Translations under genes and position numbers: made by a program | Source of the DNA: Acidobacteriota bacterium | GTDB lineage: Bacteria; Acidobacteriota; Holophagae; Holophagales; Holophagaceae | DNA: 64,000 bases | Direction: 5' to 3' | Assembly (NCBI GenBank): GCA_016195985.1 | Contig: JACPYP010000002.1 | Span: 37,475 to 101,474, forward strand | Notes under the pieces: generated by a model | Databases searched by the model: none | What the model saw: only the letters and a program-made list of their open reading frames with translations | What the model was told of the DNA's origin: nothing | Shown: piece after piece, positions 1-11,026 of the stretch | How positions within the stretch are numbered: position 1 is the stretch's first letter | Layout: every line of letters begins with the position of its first letter

Positions 1-159
1 CGCACAGGCATCGATATGAAACCGGACCCGCGCATCGCGCAGGCGGAACGTTTCGAGCCGAAGCTGAAGAACATGTACGAAGACGCGGTGCTGCTGGGTG
101 GCGGCTCGAACATCATCCTTATCGACGAGGACGACGACGAACCCACGCGGCTAGGCTGA
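1..159 (+). CDS. C-terminal end of an unidentified protein (partial)
   Basis: An open frame runs from the first base of the window to a TGA at 157-159, giving 52 residues without a visible start. The tail is acidic (a run of DEDDDE before the stop) and preceded by a Gly-rich stretch (LLGGGSN). Too little is present to assign a family. Its end overlaps the end of the convergent ftsW gene by 9 bp, a common arrangement in this compact genome. Confidence 0.5.
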   Translation, partial: RTGIDMKPDPRIAQAERFEPKLKNMYEDAVLLGGGSNIILIDEDDDEPTRLG

Positions 160-1266
160 GGTTTCCTTGCTGATGGACAGCAGCAGACCGAGGCAGACGA
201 GGCTGGTGATGAGGCTGTTGGGGCCGAAGGAAATGAAGGGCAGGGGAATGCCCTTGTTGGGCGCCAGGGAAAGCACGACGCTCATGTTCATGAGGGCTTG
301 CACCACCAGCAGCAGCATGAAACCCATGGCGCAAAGCTTCAGGTAGCTGTCGCCCACCCGCCGCGCGATGCGATAGCCCCGCCAGAGGATGCCGACGAAG
401 AGGGCCAGGATGGCCAGGGTGCCGATGAGGCCCGCTTCCTCGGCGATGACCGCGTAGATGAAATCGGTGTGCGCCTCAGGCAGGTAGAAGAGCTTCTGCT
501 TGCCGCCGCCCAGCCCCACGCCCATGAAGCCGCCGTTGCCCACAGCCACGAGGCTCTGCATGGCTTGGTGCCCCTTGCCGAGGGGATCGGCTTCAGGATG
601 GAGGAAACTGGTGACCCGCGCCAGGCGGTAGGGCGAGAGCACCACGAAGGCCGTGCCCAGGGCGCCCAGCACGGGAATGGCCACGGCGAAGATCCACTTC
701 GGCGCGCCGCCCAGGAACACCACCATCAGCGCCACGAAGACGATGAGAAACGTGGTGCCGAAATCCGGTTCGCGCAGGATGAGGGCCAGGGGCACGAGCA
801 GGATCCCCGCGAGGCCCAGCAGCTTGGGGAGGGCATCGCGGTGGTTGGCCCAGGCTTCCCGGTTGCGGATCATCCATGCAGACACCACCAGCACCGATAC
901 GGGCTTGAACAGTTCGGACGGCTGGAGGCTCATGGGCCCCAGCCTAAGCCAGCGGTGGGCACCGTTGACCTTGGGGCCGATGACCAGCACCGCCGCCAGG
1001 AGGACCACCAGGATGAAGTAGGTGGCCATGAGGGGCCGGGGGTGGTCCTGAAGGGTGGCCAGGTCCACCTGGGACAGGGCCAGCATGATGGCGATGCCGA
1101 TGCCGCCGCCCATGAGCTGGCGCGTCAGAAAGGCGGTGGCCGCCGCGTGGTTCTGGGAGGCTTTGATGGCCGAAGCGGAATAGATCCACACCATGCCCAC
1201 AGCCACCAGGGCCAGCGCGAAAAGCACCAGCCAGCGGTCGACGGGGCGGCGGACGTCGGCGGCCAC
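151..1266 (-). CDS. ftsW: FtsW, SEDS-family lipid II polymerase for septal peptidoglycan
   Basis: A polytopic membrane protein of 371 aa that polymerises lipid II at the division septum with a partner class B penicillin-binding protein. The YSASA segment after the first membrane span and the GxGLGGGKQKLFYLPEAHTDF block (Asp near residue 268, in the loop holding the essential SEDS acid) favour FtsW over RodA, as does the late NKGIPLPFISFG motif. I chose the GTG at 1266, one base after the glmM stop, because upstream codons lie inside glmM in another frame and lack a membrane character. It is the last gene of the bshC-to-ftsW operon. Confidence 0.9.
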   Translation of the reverse strand: MAADVRRPVDRWLVLFALALVAVGMVWIYSASAIKASQNHAAATAFLTRQLMGGGIGIAIMLALSQVDLATLQDHPRPLMATYFILVVLLAAVLVIGPKVNGAHRWLRLGPMSLQPSELFKPVSVLVVSAWMIRNREAWANHRDALPKLLGLAGILLVPLALILREPDFGTTFLIVFVALMVVFLGGAPKWIFAVAIPVLGALGTAFVVLSPYRLARVTSFLHPEADPLGKGHQAMQSLVAVGNGGFMGVGLGGGKQKLFYLPEAHTDFIYAVIAEEAGLIGTLAILALFVGILWRGYRIARRVGDSYLKLCAMGFMLLLVVQALMNMSVVLSLAPNKGIPLPFISFGPNSLITSLVCLGLLLSISKETSA

Positions 1267-1267
1267 G

Positions 1268-2587
1268 TCAGGCGAGCGACAGGTCGCGGCGCGCGGCAGC
1301 CTCGAGTTCGGCCAAGGCCTGGTCCACCCAGGCGGCCTCCTGGGCTTCCACCATGAGGCGCAGCTTGGGTTCGGTGCCGGACCAGCGCACCACTTGGCGC
1401 ACGCCCTCGCCCCAGCGCGCGTCGATGCCGGCCATGGCCGACACCAGCTCACCGCAGGCCTCCACGGCTTTGCGGTCCCTGGCCTTCACATTGACGAGGC
1501 GCTGGGGCCAGGGCCGGAAGGTCCAGGCCCAGCGCCGGTCCGCGGGGCGGTGAAGGAGCGCCCTGAGGACGGCCAGCGCGGCAGCGAGCCCATCGCCGCT
1601 GGGGCCCACCCGCTTCTGGATGAGATGGCCCGAGGCCTCCGCGGCCAGGTCCCAATTGCGCTTGGCCATCTCGCGCAGCAGGAACTTGTCGCCCACGGGG
1701 GTGCGCACGAAGGGGACTCCCAGCTGGCCCAGGGCCTGGGGCAGGCCGCCATTGGTCATCAGGGTGCCCACCACGCCGGGCGGTGGATCATCGCAGGCGA
1801 CACGGTCCTGGGCCAGCAGCCACACCATCTGGTCGCCATCCACCTCTTCGCCGGTGCCGTCCACCAGCAGGCAGCGGTCGCCATCTCCATCGAAGGCGAT
1901 GCCCAGCTGAGCGCCCCGGGCCACCACGGTGGCCGAGAGGGATGCCAGGTGGGTGGAACCCACGCCCACGTTGATCTTCGGCCCATCGGCGGGCACGCCG
2001 ATCCAGTGGATGTCGCCGCCCTTGAACAGCTCGAGCGCGGCCTCGGCCGTGGCGCCGTGGGCGCAATCGATGACCACGTGGAAATCCGCAGGAAGGGTGA
2101 TGCCTTCCAGATGGTCCAGGTAGGGCCTGAGGGGCAGGGCCGCCGAGGGGGCGGAGATGGTGGTGGGTTCGCTGAGCTGCTCGAAGGCCTGCTCGATGGC
2201 CAGCTCCTGATCTTCTTCCAGCTTTTCGCCCGCCTCGTTGAAGCCTTTGAGGCCGTTGTCTTCCGGAGGGTTGTGGCTGGCTGAGATCATGAGGCCCCAG
2301 GTCTTTTCGCCCGCGGCGCTCAGCTTCGCCACGTTCCAGGCCACGGCGGGCGTGGGGGCCATGCCCAGCACCAGCACCTTCAGTCCCAGGCCCACGCCCA
2401 GGATGAAGGCTTCGGACATGGGGCCTGAACTGGAGCGCGGATCCCAGCCCACCACGAGCTGTTTCACCCCGGCCTGCCGGGCCACCTGGGCCCAGGCGGC
2501 GCCCCAGCGGGACACCTCTTCCAGGGTGAGGGGAGAACGCAGGGCCACCCCGCGAATGCCGTCTGTTCCGAAGTATCGAAGGCTCAT
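1268..2587 (-). CDS. glmM: Phosphoglucosamine mutase
   Basis: Converts glucosamine-6-phosphate to glucosamine-1-phosphate for UDP-GlcNAc and cell wall synthesis, in the cytoplasm. At 439 aa it has the family's usual length. Visible motifs are the active-site phosphoserine loop SASHNP (Ser104), the metal loop DGDGDR (233-238), and the phosphate-binding RWSGTEPKLR near the C-terminus. It follows folP after 9 bp. The folP-glmM pairing downstream of ftsH is seen in many bacteria. Confidence 0.95.
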   Translation of the reverse strand: MSLRYFGTDGIRGVALRSPLTLEEVSRWGAAWAQVARQAGVKQLVVGWDPRSSSGPMSEAFILGVGLGLKVLVLGMAPTPAVAWNVAKLSAAGEKTWGLMISASHNPPEDNGLKGFNEAGEKLEEDQELAIEQAFEQLSEPTTISAPSAALPLRPYLDHLEGITLPADFHVVIDCAHGATAEAALELFKGGDIHWIGVPADGPKINVGVGSTHLASLSATVVARGAQLGIAFDGDGDRCLLVDGTGEEVDGDQMVWLLAQDRVACDDPPPGVVGTLMTNGGLPQALGQLGVPFVRTPVGDKFLLREMAKRNWDLAAEASGHLIQKRVGPSGDGLAAALAVLRALLHRPADRRWAWTFRPWPQRLVNVKARDRKAVEACGELVSAMAGIDARWGEGVRQVVRWSGTEPKLRLMVEAQEAAWVDQALAELEAAARRDLSLA

Positions 2588-2596
2588 GCCAACAGA

Positions 2597-3411
2597 TTAG
2601 CCGATAGCGTGGGTCCTGAAGACCCGATACCCCCACTTGAAGGCTTCGGCGTGAGCTTCGGTCGTGAGCGGATCCCTCTGGGAGGGAGCCAGCCCCGGCA
2701 CGCCAGCCCTGGCGGCCAGGAAACGTTTCCGGGAGATGCCGATGCAGAATCCTTCCGCCGGCCACTCCAGGGCCTCCGGAAGGCGCGGAAGGGCCTCCCA
2801 CAAGGCCAGGTCCTCCAGATAGGTGGTGCCGAAGCCGAAACCAGGGTCCAGCAGCACTCGGCCATCGTCGATGCCCGCCGTCCTGAGCCTGTCTCTGACC
2901 AGCCGAAGCTCGGCAATGGCCTGTGTGGCCTCCCGGGGGGCCGGGTCCCCGTAGGGCGGCATATGGAAGCCGGATCCCGCCAGACGGCTGCGCATGGCGA
3001 TGAGGCCGCCGTTTGACCGGCGCGCCAGGTCCAGCATGCCGGGATCGGAGAACCCCGTAACGTCGTTCAGCACAGTGACGCCTGCTTCGAGGCCGCGGGC
3101 GGCGATGGCGGCGTGGCGGGTGTCCAGGCTCAGAGGAAGGCCAGGCAGGTGGTTCTTCAGAGCGGTGATGACCGGCGCGAGGCGGCTCCACTCGGTCTCC
3201 GTGTCCACCGGAGCGGCGCCCGGACGGGTGCTTTCCGCGCCCAGGTCCACCATGCCGGCCCCGGATCCGGCCAAGGACCGGGTCTGGGCGAGGGCGGTTT
3301 CAAGGTCCGTGAACCGGCCGCCGTCGCTGAAGGAATCCGGGGTCAGGTTGAGGATGCCCATGAAAAGGGGACCACTCTTGCGGAGTGGCCCCCAATCGAA
3401 CGCGGCGCGGT

Positions 3412-3415
<4 letters not shown>
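2597..3415 (-). CDS. folP: Dihydropteroate synthase
   Basis: Condenses p-aminobenzoate with dihydropterin pyrophosphate in folate synthesis; it is the sulfonamide target. The 272-aa TIM-barrel protein has the first signature [15 protein letters not shown] (about residues 19-33) and the second signature [11 protein letters not shown]. It starts with GTG at 3415-3413, overlapping the ftsH stop as GTGA, which implies translational coupling. The pabB gene at 18-19 kb supplies its other substrate branch. Confidence 0.95.
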
Positions 3416-5343
<1,928 letters not shown>

Positions 5344-5385
5344 AGGGTCACTCCTTGGGGCCCTGGGCCCAGGTGGCCCTCCAGT

Positions 5386-6372
5386 TTACTCGGTCCGGGA
5401 AGGCAGCGGTCCTTGTCTTAGATGCAGATACCCATCCGATGGTTCAGGGTTTAGGTGGAAATTCCCCCAGGAGGCCGGTTTTCCTTTGCGGATTAGACGT
5501 TTTGACAACCAAGGAGCCAGGTCCCGGAGGAGGGATGCCTCCCTCGGCCAGCCGAGGCGGCGGAAAGCCGCGTCCAAGGTCCAGCGCACCTCCGGTTCGG
5601 TCCAGGCTTCGGGTTTCAGGGCGATCCCGCCTCCATCCGCGCGCCAGCGGCTGCCCTCCCAGCTGGCGACCAGGGCCTGGGCCAAGCCTTCGGCCTCCGC
5701 GGCCTGGAGGTGGGTCTCGAAGAGGTGGCGGTCCAGATCGGGCGCCTCCTGGCGCAGGCCCTCCAGGAGCGGTCTCCAGCGGTTCCGGGCGGTAAAGGGC
5801 TCGGCGTTGGAGGCGTCCTCCCGCCAGGGAAGGTTGCGGGACGCCAAGTAGGCGCGCAGATCCGCGCGGCGCAGTTCGACCAGCGGCGACCAGCGCAGAT
5901 TCTGCCTCGGGGCCAGGGGGCGAAGGCTGCCGAGGCCGCCGCCCCGGGCCAGCCGCATGAGCACGGTCTCGGTGTGGTCGTCCAGGGTGTGGCCCGTGGC
6001 CACCGCCGAGGCGCCGCACTGCTGCGCTTCCTGGCGCAGCCAGTCCCAGCGCAGCTCCCTGGCGGCCATCTCCAGGCCGATGCGTTGGGTCTCGGCGTGG
6101 ATCCGGACACCAAGGCTCGCTTCGGCCAGGTCCAGATCGAGGGCGCGGCACAGCTGCCGCACGAAATCAGCGTCCTCGGGCGATTCGGGGCGCAGGCCAT
6201 GGTCGGCGTGGGCCACGGACAATTCCAGGCCCAGGCTTTTGCGGAGGGTCCACAGCAGCACCAGCAGGGCCACGGAATCCCCGCCGCCGGAACAGGCCAC
6301 CAGCACGCGCCCGCAAGCGTTGTCGCCGCGGCGCCGGATCTGCGCGAGAAGGTCCGCCTCGAAGCGGTTCAC
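5386..6372 (-). CDS. tilS: tRNA(Ile)-lysidine synthase
   Basis: Attaches lysine to C34 of the CAU-anticodon isoleucine tRNA so that it reads AUA. The N-terminal N-type ATP-pyrophosphatase domain carries the PP-loop SGGGDS, followed by HADHGLRP and ATGHTLDDHTET. I chose the GTG start at 6372 (residues VNRFEADL), which overlaps the bshB1 stop as GTGA; longer frames run into bshB1 without homology. The protein is 328 aa, so the C-terminal RNA-binding part is short compared with the E. coli enzyme. Confidence 0.93.
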   Translation of the reverse strand: MNRFEADLLAQIRRRGDNACGRVLVACSGGGDSVALLVLLWTLRKSLGLELSVAHADHGLRPESPEDADFVRQLCRALDLDLAEASLGVRIHAETQRIGLEMAARELRWDWLRQEAQQCGASAVATGHTLDDHTETVLMRLARGGGLGSLRPLAPRQNLRWSPLVELRRADLRAYLASRNLPWREDASNAEPFTARNRWRPLLEGLRQEAPDLDRHLFETHLQAAEAEGLAQALVASWEGSRWRADGGGIALKPEAWTEPEVRWTLDAAFRRLGWPREASLLRDLAPWLSKRLIRKGKPASWGNFHLNPEPSDGYLHLRQGPLPSRTE

Positions 6373-7103
6373 GCAGGGGATTCCAGGCGCGCAAGCAGGT
6401 GGATCAGGGCCGGCGGAACGGGTTTCTCGCACCACAGGGCCTCGGCCCAGGCGCACATGCGTAGCGAGCCCCAATGCATCGCCCGGCCTTCCACGCCACG
6501 GCGGAAGGCGGGATGGGCGATGCGCGTGGGGGGTTGCGAGGCGTCCTGGGTGAACTGGCTACCGAAGGCGTCGAAGGCGGCCATGCGGCGCTCCCAGACC
6601 GCGCTCACATCCACCAGGAGGTCGGGCTGCCCGGGGTTCTCTCCGCCCACCCAGGCCAAGGCCTCGGGCCGCCAGGGGGCGCCCGCGCAGGGGTAGTTCT
6701 TCAGGCCGGAGTAGTAGGCCGCTTCGCGGATCAGGCGGTGGGCGCGGCGGTGATCGGGATGGCGATCCTCGGGCGAGGGCAGGATGAGGATGCGGGGCCG
6801 CAGGCGGCGCATTTCCTCCATGAGTCGGATCCGATGGGCTTCTTCCTCGGTGAAGCGGCCGTCGGGGAGATCCATCACGATGCGCGGGACGCCGAGGATC
6901 TCGGCCGCGCTCTGGGCTTCGAGGCGTCTGGTTTCCGCGGTGCCCCGCGTGCCCAGGTCCCCGCTGGTGAGGTCGAGGATGGCGCCTTTGAATCCCCGGT
7001 CTGCGGCCAGGGCCAGGAGGCCGCCCACATGGACTTCCACGTCGTCGGGATGGGCGCCCATGGCCAGGACGTCGAGGCTGTGAGGCGGGGGCTGGAGACT
7101 CAT
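6369..7103 (-). CDS. bshB1: BshB1-type N-acetylglucosaminyl-malate deacetylase (bacillithiol synthesis)
   Basis: LmbE/PIG-L family zinc deacetylase of 244 aa. The zinc site AHPDD (residues 17-21) and the later HPDH segment are visible, as is the DLTSGDLGTRG stretch typical of BshB1. It removes the acetyl group from GlcNAc-malate to give GlcN-malate. The start ATG at 7103 overlaps the stop of bshC as ATGA. The adjacent bshC supports the bacillithiol role over other LmbE functions. BshA, which makes the substrate, is not in the window. Confidence 0.88.
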   Translation of the reverse strand: MSLQPPPHSLDVLAMGAHPDDVEVHVGGLLALAADRGFKGAILDLTSGDLGTRGTAETRRLEAQSAAEILGVPRIVMDLPDGRFTEEEAHRIRLMEEMRRLRPRILILPSPEDRHPDHRRAHRLIREAAYYSGLKNYPCAGAPWRPEALAWVGGENPGQPDLLVDVSAVWERRMAAFDAFGSQFTQDASQPPTRIAHPAFRRGVEGRAMHWGSLRMCAWAEALWCEKPVPPALIHLLARLESPA

Positions 7104-8272
7104 CGCTCCTCCACGAGAATCAGAGGCGTGGCGCCATCCATGCGCTCCAGGATGGCGTCGAGCAGTTCCCCGCTGCGCAGCCAGGGCAGGCCGGGCTGCA
7201 CCCGCTCCTGCGCCCGGCCGAAGGGGAAGAGTGTCTGCCTCAGGCGCTCTGGATCGCCGCCGAGCACTTGCGCCGAGGCTTCCCGCTGCAGGCGGCGGTC
7301 CAGCTTGGAGAGGCGCTCCCGGCTGCGGACCTGTTCCTTCCTGAAGCGGTCCTGCAGGGCTCCGGGCCAGGAGGGATCGGGCTCTGACACCTGGAACCGC
7401 TGGGTGGGCAAGGGGCCGGGCCAGCCCGCCAGGCGGTCCCAGGCGCCCACCTTCAGCGCCTCGAGTTGGCTGGGGTGGATCGTGAAGCCTTTGGGCACCA
7501 CGTAGACGCTGGGGCGGGGCAGGATCTTGGGAGCGGCCAGTTCCACGCGCTCCCAGAGGGGCTCGCACAGCCGCCAGTAGGCCCGCTCCGAAGGGCCGAG
7601 CACCACGGCCGCCACGGGCAGGAGCAGGGATTGCATGAGGGGGCGGATCGCTGCGCCGGGGCTCAGCCAGTGGCTACCGGGGAGGGGTTCGCCCCGCTCG
7701 AGGCGCTGCCGGCGTCCGGTGCGGGGGTCCAGGGAGAACCAGGCGGCCTGCGCCCTGGGATCCAGGGGCAGGGGCGCTCCTTGCGATTCGAGAACATCGG
7801 CCTGCCTCGCCAGCAGGTCCTCGAGGTTCAGGGCCCGCCAGCGGGCGAGCTGGGCCTGGATGGGCTCCCGGACGGCAGGATCGGTGGGCGAGAAGGGCCG
7901 CAGGCCCCGGTCCCAGAGAGGCTGCCCCAGGGCCAGCGCGTGGCCGCGCAAGGTGGGGGCTTGGGGTTCGGGAAGGGGCCCCCAGAGGCGCGCCGCCTCC
8001 GCCTGGTGCCCGCTCTCCCATGGCAGCCAGCCGGTGGCTGTACCGGGACGGGCATCGAAACGGAACCGGTGGCGGGTCAGCCGCCCATTGGCCCCTCCCA
8101 CCACGGAGGCCACCTCCGCGCGATCGTGATCCTCGTCGGCCATCCAGTAGACCGCTTCCGCGCCGGCGCGGCGGGCTTCAGCCAGGGCGGCGAGGGCCTT
8201 GGCCACGGAAAGGGCAGGGCTCCAGCCGGCCCCGATCTGCTGGCCGGTGGCGATGACGGGCCTCGGGCTCAT
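7100..8272 (-). CDS. bshC: BshC-type cysteine ligase (bacillithiol synthesis), short form
   Basis: Putative cysteine-adding enzyme for the last bacillithiol step. The N-terminal signature TGQQIGAG plus the YWMADEDHD segment match the BshC pattern of TGQQPG and EDHD. At 390 aa it is clearly shorter than the roughly 540-aa Bacillus protein, so part of the connecting or C-terminal coiled-coil region must be reduced. A strong GGAGG lies just before the ATG at 8272. It is the first gene of the seven-gene operon; the promoter should lie in 8273-8340. Confidence 0.82.
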   Translation of the reverse strand: MSPRPVIATGQQIGAGWSPALSVAKALAALAEARRAGAEAVYWMADEDHDRAEVASVVGGANGRLTRHRFRFDARPGTATGWLPWESGHQAEAARLWGPLPEPQAPTLRGHALALGQPLWDRGLRPFSPTDPAVREPIQAQLARWRALNLEDLLARQADVLESQGAPLPLDPRAQAAWFSLDPRTGRRQRLERGEPLPGSHWLSPGAAIRPLMQSLLLPVAAVVLGPSERAYWRLCEPLWERVELAAPKILPRPSVYVVPKGFTIHPSQLEALKVGAWDRLAGWPGPLPTQRFQVSEPDPSWPGALQDRFRKEQVRSRERLSKLDRRLQREASAQVLGGDPERLRQTLFPFGRAQERVQPGLPWLRSGELLDAILERMDGATPLILVEER

Positions 8273-8349
8273 CGACCTCCTCCTGAACCGGTGTGGGACC
8301 TTTCAATCTGTCGTGTCGTACACATGGGCCCCAGCCTACCCGATATGCG

Positions 8350-8826
8350 ATGCTCGACGGGATGCTGAGCGTGGAACCCTGGATCCCCCCCGCCTCGCCG
8401 GACCTGGCGGCCCTGGCCATGGAAACCGCCGACGCGGCGGGCGTGGCCTCTTTGCGGGCCTGGCCGGAAGTGCGGAAAGGGGGCATCGGCTTCGGCACCC
8501 TGCCGCCCTTTCTCTGCTGGAAGGGCAACGCACCTGGAGGTGCCTGGCACTTGGTGCTGCTCCAGGCCCGGGAGATGGGCGCCCTGGTGCCCGGCGCGCG
8601 GATGGAACCCTTGCCCCAGGGCTGGCTGCGGGACCTTGACATGGAGTCGCTGGCCCGGCCCCTTTCCCAGCACCCCGCCTTTCCCGGGGGAGCCTCGGTG
8701 CATGTCGTCCACCTGCCGGAAAGCGGCGTCTTCCGCACGCGCAGCTTCGGCACCCCGGCGCCAGACCTGGTGGCGGAAGTGTTGAAGCACACCAGTACCA
8801 TCCAAATCTGGAATCTGGCCGATTAG
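8350..8826 (+). CDS. Hypothetical protein, 158 aa
   Basis: I do not recognise a family. The product is soluble, mixed alpha/beta in character, and starts at ATG 8350 or, 12 bases later, at 8362; neither has a strong ribosome site. It is divergent from bshC with about 77 bp between them and ends 18 bp before the DUF4010 gene, with which it may be cotranscribed. Confidence 0.55.
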   Translation: MLDGMLSVEPWIPPASPDLAALAMETADAAGVASLRAWPEVRKGGIGFGTLPPFLCWKGNAPGGAWHLVLLQAREMGALVPGARMEPLPQGWLRDLDMESLARPLSQHPAFPGGASVHVVHLPESGVFRTRSFGTPAPDLVAEVLKHTSTIQIWNLAD

Positions 8827-8844
8827 GAAGTCACGAGGAGCGGC

Positions 8845-10161
8845 ATGCTGAGCTTGGATCTATCCACCCTGAAGGAAGCCGTCCTGGCCGTGGCGGTGGG
8901 TCTCATGATGGGCCTGGAGCGTGAGCGCAGCGGCTTCGAGCGCAGCCAGGAAGGCCACGAGGAGCCCTACCACCGCCGCGAGTCGGACCAGGCCGCGGCC
9001 CTTCACGGCAGCCTCGGCGCCCGCACCTTCGCCCTGCTCACCCTGTTGGGCTGGATCTCCGTGAAAGTGGGCGGCGAGAACCCGGCCATGCCCATCGCGG
9101 TGATGGCCTTGGCGGCGCTCATGATCGGCCTCTTCTACTACGAGACCAGCTCCGCGGACCGCGGCCTCACCACGGAGATCGCTGCGCTGTCCGCGCCCCT
9201 GCTGGGCATGCTGCTGACCCGGGACGCCCTGCTGGCGGTGGCGGTGGCGGTGATCGTGACACTGCTGCTGCTCTCGAAACCCTGGATCCGGGCCTGGGTG
9301 CCCAAGCTGCAGCGGGAGGACCTCACCGCCTCCATCCAGCTGCTCATCGTCTTCGCCATCCTGCTGCCCCTGCTTCCATCGCGGGCCCTGGACCCCTGGG
9401 GCGTGCTGTCCCCCCGCAAGGTGGGCTGGATGGTGGCGCTGATCGCGGCGGTAGATTTCATGGGCTATGCCCTCAACCGGGTGCTGGGATCCAGGCGCGG
9501 CGCGGCGTTGACGGGCCTGGTGGGCGGGCTCATCAGCTCCACGGTGGTGACGGTCACCATGTCCCGCCAGGCCCGCGAGGATGCGACGCTCAAAGGCCCC
9601 GGCCAGGTCGCGGTCATGCTGGCCTGCGCCGTGATGGGACTGCGCGTGAGCATGCTGGCGGGTGTCGTGGGCGGCGCGGCCCTGGCCAAACCGCTGCTCC
9701 TGCCCATGGGAGCCATGGTGCTGGTGTTGCTGGGCGCCAGCTACTGGATCTACCGCGGGGCCCGCAGCGCCGCGGTAGCCGGGCGCGCCGGAGACATGCC
9801 CGTGCGCAATCCCTTCCATTTGAAGCGGGCCATGGCCTGGGGCCTGGCCCTGGCGGCGGTGCTGCTGGCGTCGGCGGCCGCCCGGGCCTGGTTCGGAGAT
9901 CGCGGGTTGCTGATCGCCGCGGGGGTTTCAGGCCTGGCGGACGTGGATCCCATCACCCTGGCCGTGAGCAGCCAGGTGCGGGAAGTGGGCCTTCCGGCCG
10001 TCACGGCGGTGCTTGCCATCATCCTGGCGATCGGGGCCAACACGTTCTCCAAGGCATGCTTCGCCTGGGTTTCCGGCGGCCGCGCCTTCGGCAAGCGGCT
10101 GTCTGCGGTGTTGGGCGCCTCGCTGGCGGCGGCCCTGCTGGTGGCCTGGTTCCAGAGGTAG
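8845..10161 (+). CDS. MgtC/SapB-DUF4010 family membrane protein
   Basis: A 438-aa protein with about a dozen hydrophobic segments. The N-terminal part has the MgtC-like VGLMMGLERER motif; after it comes a short hydrophilic loop with LGARTFALLTLLG, and then the DUF4010 half. The transport or regulatory role of this family is not established. A GAGGAG ribosome site precedes the ATG at 8845. Confidence 0.8.
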   Translation: MLSLDLSTLKEAVLAVAVGLMMGLERERSGFERSQEGHEEPYHRRESDQAAALHGSLGARTFALLTLLGWISVKVGGENPAMPIAVMALAALMIGLFYYETSSADRGLTTEIAALSAPLLGMLLTRDALLAVAVAVIVTLLLLSKPWIRAWVPKLQREDLTASIQLLIVFAILLPLLPSRALDPWGVLSPRKVGWMVALIAAVDFMGYALNRVLGSRRGAALTGLVGGLISSTVVTVTMSRQAREDATLKGPGQVAVMLACAVMGLRVSMLAGVVGGAALAKPLLLPMGAMVLVLLGASYWIYRGARSAAVAGRAGDMPVRNPFHLKRAMAWGLALAAVLLASAAARAWFGDRGLLIAAGVSGLADVDPITLAVSSQVREVGLPAVTAVLAIILAIGANTFSKACFAWVSGGRAFGKRLSAVLGASLAAALLVAWFQR

Positions 10162-10181
10162 GCGCTCCTTGATGACCGGCG

Positions 10182-10345
10182 AGTCTCAGCCTCATGCAGG
10201 GATTTCAAGGCCCCCACGAAGGACGCGAAAAAAGGAAAGGCAAGGACACGAAGGGGTGACGAGGACGGAATGCGTTCCTTCGTGGACTTCGTGCGCCCGC
10301 AGGGCGTCTTCGTGGCGATCTTTCCGGTTTGAGCCAGACGGATAA
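10182..10345. repeat. Degenerate CACGAAG-type intergenic repeat
   Basis: The spacer between the DUF4010 gene and the next minus-strand gene contains several copies of CACGAAGG and CACGAAGG-like words on the left and their complements (CCTTCGTGG, CTTCGTGCG, GTCTTCGTGG) on the right, forming a loose inverted repeat. The same style of sequence recurs in other intergenic stretches of the window. No open frame of note is present. Confidence 0.5.
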
Positions 10346-10354
10346 AGGAGGGCG

Positions 10355-10540
10355 CTATTTCCCGCGGTTGCTCATGCGGGTGTGGGCCACGCTGCTCTTG
10401 CCCTGGGGCTTGGTGGAGGCCCGCACCACGGGCTTGGGGCCCGCATTGGCCTTGGGCTTGGCTCCAGCGGCATTGGCGGCAGGCTTGTCCGCGGCCTGAA
10501 CGGATTTCAGGAGGTCGGCGGGGACGAGCGGCTTGGTCAT
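10355..10540 (-). CDS. Small basic Ala/Lys/Pro-rich protein, 61 aa
   Basis: A low-complexity protein with KPKA and KP repeats, no membrane segment and a basic tail ending NRGK. The composition recalls nucleic-acid-binding tails, but no domain is recognisable. A GGAGGA lies about 12 bases before the ATG at 10540, which supports translation. It is downstream of the STAS gene on the same strand. Confidence 0.5.
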   Translation of the reverse strand: MTKPLVPADLLKSVQAADKPAANAAGAKPKANAGPKPVVRASTKPQGKSSVAHTRMSNRGK

Positions 10541-10602
10541 GGGGAACTCCAGTCCTCCATCCTACTCCCAGGTCGCGAGAAACGCAGGAGGGCCTCCAGG
10601 CT

Positions 10603-10914
10603 TCAATCCTCCTGGATCTCGAACAATTTCCCGAAGCGCACCACCTTCAGGATGGTCATTACCATGGACGAGGGCTTGATGAGGACCACTTTGATGTTGT
10701 TCACCTCGGCCTTCTCCCGCAGCAGCAGCAGCATGCCAAGCGAGGATGAATCCATGTAGGTGAGGTTCGACATGTCCAGCAGGAGCCGCTGGGTTCCGGG
10801 CCGGTCCAGGAGGGCCTGGGTGGCCGTGCGGAAGGCCGTATGGGACTCATAGGTGAACGTGCCCTCCAGGCGGAGCAAGGACGATTGGGGGTCTTGATGG
10901 AGCGTCAGGCTCAT
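10603..10914 (-). CDS. STAS-domain anti-sigma factor antagonist-like protein
   Basis: A single-domain protein of 103 aa with the STAS fold pattern (LEGTFTYESHTAFR, then LLLDMSNLTYMDSSSLGMLLLL). The serines in MDSSSLG sit where SpoIIAA-type antagonists are phosphorylated by a partner kinase. Such proteins work by partner switching with anti-sigma factors. No cognate kinase or sigma factor is adjacent, so the target is unknown. Confidence 0.85.
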   Translation of the reverse strand: MSLTLHQDPQSSLLRLEGTFTYESHTAFRTATQALLDRPGTQRLLLDMSNLTYMDSSSLGMLLLLREKAEVNNIKVVLIKPSSMVMTILKVVRFGKLFEIQED

Positions 10915-11026
10915 CGCTGGTCCCTGGATTGGAGGTTTTCATAGGCATCGGCAAGGAACAGCCCGACTTGAAATCCGGCTCCAGGTGTTGTGACGGGTTT
11001 CCTGGGTGGCGCCGGAGGCCCCGGAT

